Of a stretch of 62,503 nt of DNA, positions 60,150 through 62,503 are shown one piece after another; within the stretch, counting starts at the first letter, position 1, and every line of letters starts with the position of its first letter. Made by a program: the position numbers and the translations under genes. This DNA is from Paenalcaligenes suwonensis (GTDB lineage: Bacteria > Pseudomonadota > Gammaproteobacteria > Burkholderiales > Burkholderiaceae_B): positions 1 through 62,503 of the forward strand of contig NZ_JAANPV010000013.1 in the NCBI RefSeq assembly GCF_011290505.1, given 5' to 3'. The notes beneath the pieces are model-generated. The model was not told the origin of the DNA. It made no database searches and worked only from the letters and a program-made list of their open reading frames with translations.

Positions 60150-61394
60150 TTACTCGCTGTGGTGATCGCTTTCGTCTAGCGACTGCACAATATGCTGGTA
60201 GTGCTCGCGTAGTATAGGGCGCTGCTCGTCAGGGATGTCGTGCGCGGTTAAACAGCGTTCAAACACTTCTGTTACGCTCATTTCTTCCAAGGTTTCGGTT
60301 TGGTGGGTACGTTGCAGCAGGCGTTCAATCACACGTTGGTTTTGTACCCGCAGTACATCAATGGTGGTGTCGTGTATGCAGTCATCAATGCGTTCACGTA
60401 AGTTGCCTATCAACTCCTCGCCGTCATAAATGATTTCCACCCATACCGATTCGGTGGATGTAGCGAGCTGTTGTAGTGTGGCCTGTATATGCGGCCAGTC
60501 CCCGCGTATGGACACTAATTTCTGAAACACGGGAATAGGCAGCAAAGACAACTCTATTTGCTGATGCTGCAAACGCACCAAGCACACCGATTTTTGTTGG
60601 GCAGCCTCACCAAACCCCATAGGCAGGGGCGAGCCACTGTAACGGATGCGCGGATCTTGCGCGACCATTTGCGGTACATGCAAATGCCCTAGGGCAACAT
60701 AGCTAAACACCGAAGAAAATGCCGAAGCGGGCACACGGTTTAGTGAACCTACATACAGCTCCCGCACGCCATCACCATCTATGGTCTGGCCACCTGTCGC
60801 AAATAAGTGTCCGGTAGCAATAATGGGGGGACGCGAAGCATGCTGTGCTTGAACTTTTTCCGCCTGTGCGGCGATAGCCTGGTAATGCGCATGAATGTTC
60901 TGCAATAGCTGCTGGTTTTTCTCGTCGGGGCTTTCACCCGCTTGGGTAGAGCGTATGTCTTTATCGCGTAGATAAGGCACGGCACAAACAATGAGTTCGG
61001 CGTGTTGGTGTGCATCATATAACACCAAAACATCCTCTTCTATCGTAGCGCTAGGGCTACCCACCACATGGATGCGCAATGCTTTAAGTAGCGATTTAGG
61101 CGCCTCCAAAAAGGAGGGAGAATCATGATTCCCCGCAATAATCACCACGTGTCGGCAAGGCGACTGGGCTACTTGCTGCAAAAAGTGGTAGTACAGCTCC
61201 TGGGCTTTGTTGCTAGGTGTGGTGGTGTCAAAGATATCCCCGGCAATCAGCAACACATCTATATGCTGTTCATGCAACTGTGTGAGTAACCAGCGTAGAA
61301 AATCCTCAAACTCTTGATAACGTTTCTTGCCATACAAGGATCGCCCCAAGTGCCAATCGGAGGTATGCAAAATGTTAAGAGGGGTAGAGGTCAT
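60150..61394 (-). CDS. sbcD: SbcD, nuclease subunit of the SbcCD complex
   Basis: 414 residues from ATG 61394. Calcineurin-type phosphoesterase motifs: LHTSDWHLGRSLYG (D-x-H), LIAGDIFDTTTPS, VIIAGNHDSPSFL (GNHD), and ATGHLFATGG and ALGHLHVPQ (GH/GHxH). These bind two Mn2+ and give 3'-5' exonuclease and endonuclease activity together with SbcC. An upstream in-frame start at 61448 is possible; neither has a strong ribosome site. First gene of the sbcDC operon. Confidence 0.92.
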   Translation of the reverse strand: MTSTPLNILHTSDWHLGRSLYGKKRYQEFEDFLRWLLTQLHEQHIDVLLIAGDIFDTTTPSNKAQELYYHFLQQVAQSPCRHVVIIAGNHDSPSFLEAPKSLLKALRIHVVGSPSATIEEDVLVLYDAHQHAELIVCAVPYLRDKDIRSTQAGESPDEKNQQLLQNIHAHYQAIAAQAEKVQAQHASRPPIIATGHLFATGGQTIDGDGVRELYVGSLNRVPASAFSSVFSYVALGHLHVPQMVAQDPRIRYSGSPLPMGFGEAAQQKSVCLVRLQHQQIELSLLPIPVFQKLVSIRGDWPHIQATLQQLATSTESVWVEIIYDGEELIGNLRERIDDCIHDTTIDVLRVQNQRVIERLLQRTHQTETLEEMSVTEVFERCLTAHDIPDEQRPILREHYQHIVQSLDESDHHSE

Positions 61395-61649
61395 AAGCGG
61401 GGTATCAGGAAGGGAGCTGCGGGGGAAGTTGCTATGGTAACAGTACAATAGTATTCCAAACCCACATCACGGTTATTGAACAAAGACTTTACAAGGGTTG
61501 CGATGAAAACTGTGCTTGGGGCGCCTTAACGCGAATTCACGCACTGTGTCTACATTGAGATTATCCAGCGCTTGGTTGAAAATGGGGCAGAGGCAGTTAT
61601 TCTTACCTTAAAGGCAGTAGCGACCGAAGGCTTAGGTTCAGGAGGTGGC

Positions 61650-61892
61650 ATGTTAGTGACTATTTGCAGATACAGTTTCCCCTATGAAGCTCATGTTGCG
61701 CGTGCTTTATTAGAGTCTGAAGGTATTCCGGTTTTTTTGGCCGACGAACATACCATTAACATGCAGTGGCTGTATTCAGATGCGTTGGGAGGGGTGCGCT
61801 TACAGGTGTCAGAAGCGTTTGTTGAGAGAGCGGTAACGTTGCTACAAGAGCTACCTAGCTCTGGTGTGGGTGATGAGGACTGCACACCTTAA
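61650..61892 (+). CDS. DUF2007 (putative signal-transducing) domain protein
   Basis: 80 residues from ATG 61650, set by AGGAGG 5 bases upstream; an in-frame start at 61572 is weaker. The DUF2007 pattern is clear: VTICRYSFPYEAHVARALLE, then SEGIPVFLADEHTINMQWLY and LGGVRLQVSEAFVERA. The domain adopts a GlnB-like fold, but its ligand is unknown. It is divergent from sbcD. Confidence 0.83.
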   Translation: MLVTICRYSFPYEAHVARALLESEGIPVFLADEHTINMQWLYSDALGGVRLQVSEAFVERAVTLLQELPSSGVGDEDCTP

Positions 61893-62216
61893 GCAATAGG
61901 GCATCACATTGCTATTTTGGCTATGTTCCAGCTATATGCTAATGGTTTGGTTGGTTATATAGCCATTAGCTTTAAATGGTTTGGTTGTAGCAGGTCTCTA
62001 CCTAGAATGAGTTCAACAATGTTTGTTTTCTGACAGCAGAAAACAGCGCCAAGTACACGTAAACATGGTGTGTTGAATGCGACTCTTTCTACAGCATAAA
62101 GCAGTGTGGCAGCGTAAGCTGATCGCCTTTTTGAAATGGGCGAAAAGCGTGAACTTACCGCATGATTAATCACATAAACATGGCACTGGTGATGCGCCAC
62201 CAGTGCCATAAACCTC
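61893..62216. other. Intergenic region with one strong hairpin
   Basis: No credible gene in 324 bases; the minus-strand frame at 61955-62209 has no protein-like features. TGGCACTGGTG-atgcgc-CACCAGTGCCA (62181-62208) is a perfect 11-base-pair hairpin just past the cytochrome c stop and probably marks its transcript end. Confidence 0.55.
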
Positions 62217-62503
62217 TTAATGCACGGCGCGGGCTATGCCCTGCACTTGATCAGTGGTGACAGCAGCGGCTTGGCCACCCCATTCAGCACGCATCCAAGT
62301 AGACAAATCAGCAATCTCTTTGTCGCTCAGTTCATGCGCAAACGGCGGCATGGCATACATGCGTTGGTTGCCTGTAAAGGTCTGAGTGGGGATACCGTTT
62401 AGTACTACGCGGATCAAGTTTTGTGCAGTATCCATGGCGAGTGTTGCGTTGCCATACATGGCGGGAGCCACGTTAGGAATGCCTTCCCCTTTACTGCCGT
62501 GAC
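62217..62503 (-). CDS. Cytochrome c family protein, truncated by the window edge
   Basis: Only the C-terminal 95 residues are visible. The first codons read HGSKGEGIPNVAPAMYGN, the typical continuation of a CxxCH heme site, so the Cys pair lies just outside the window. The Met ligand is in MYAMPPFAHELSDKEIADLS and the final helix ends at ARAVH. It is a periplasmic single-heme electron carrier or the cytochrome subunit of a dehydrogenase; the missing 5' part prevents a finer call. Confidence 0.85.
   Translation of the reverse strand, partial: HGSKGEGIPNVAPAMYGNATLAMDTAQNLIRVVLNGIPTQTFTGNQRMYAMPPFAHELSDKEIADLSTWMRAEWGGQAAAVTTDQVQGIARAVH

Noticed and set aside
61955-62209. 84-codon minus-strand open frame between the DUF2007 and cytochrome c genes
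   Set aside because: It has no ribosome site or recognisable features and covers the cytochrome gene's end hairpin.

Overview
The window (about 62.5 kb) looks like ordinary chromosome of a betaproteobacterium of the order Burkholderiales, most likely Alcaligenaceae (an Alcaligenes/Paenalcaligenes-like genome). This is an inference from gene content and protein style: an Alcaligenes-type penicillin G acylase relic, a glutaredoxin-type ars operon, a Pseudomonas/Alcaligenes-type guanidinobutyrase operon, and many LysR regulators. No rRNA, insertion sequence, prophage or CRISPR array was seen. One tRNA is present, tRNA-Pro(GGG).

Layout. 1-4.6 kb: 3' part of a giant glycine-repeat autotransporter. 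4.7-8.7 kb (minus): GST, Sel1-like lipoprotein, acyl-CoA thioesterase and a penicillin acylase gene that has lost its catalytic centre. 8.8-12.9 kb (plus): ars operon arsR-arsB-arsC-arsH-MFS, apparently read from a leaderless promoter embedded in its own operator. 12.9-17.7 kb: OsmC, DTW-domain protein, TerC/CBS membrane protein, small secreted protein, YqaA-type membrane protein, LysR. 17.9-21 kb: DsbA-like/YdhR/cytochrome b561 operon divergent from that LysR, FMN reductase, LysE exporter. 21.1-25.4 kb: DUF2946/TonB receptor/PepSY metal-uptake operon. 25.5-29.5 kb: frameshifted DMT transporter, GNAT acetyltransferase, cytochrome P450, and an AraC regulator cut by an in-frame TGA. 29.6-33 kb: MHS transporter, acetylpolyamine amidohydrolase-like enzyme, LysR. 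33-33.7 kb: non-coding tract with gene debris next to tRNA-Pro. 33.8-41.1 kb: small proteins, DEDDh exonuclease, Trk potassium system, ene-reductase, thioesterase, YqeY, PBP7-type endopeptidase. 41.3-43.5 kb: FlhE-like protein with an orphan MotA/MotB-like pair. 43.6-47.6 kb: two divergent TPP riboswitches, one before a ThiV-like symporter and one before an SDR plus flavin monooxygenase pair. 48-49.2 kb: aromatic amino acid permease with a structured leader. 49.3-55.8 kb: 2-ketoarginine/4-guanidinobutyrate catabolic operon with its divergent LysR. 55.9-62.5 kb: cyanase, SbcC/SbcD, a DUF2007 protein and a cytochrome c running off the window edge.

Most interesting items. (1) The divergent TPP-riboswitch module suggests an uncharacterised thiamine-precursor salvage or degradation route: a transporter facing an SDR/LLM-monooxygenase pair, the latter with a terminator whose 3' arm contains the Shine-Dalgarno. 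(2) The FlhE-like/MotA/MotB stator cassette stands alone, with no flagellar genes around it and a very glycine-rich MotB linker. (3) The ars promoter, operator and start codon are fused. (4) Three genes show three different kinds of damage (deletion, nonsense codon, homopolymer frameshift), suggesting ongoing gene loss.

Functional themes: metal and oxyanion defence (ars), redox and envelope maintenance (OsmC, DsbA-like, cytochrome b561, PBP7), nitrogen scavenging (guanidino compounds, cyanate, possibly acetylated polyamines), ion homeostasis (Trk, TerC) and double-strand-break processing (SbcCD). Assignments come from reading motifs by eye; no database search was run.
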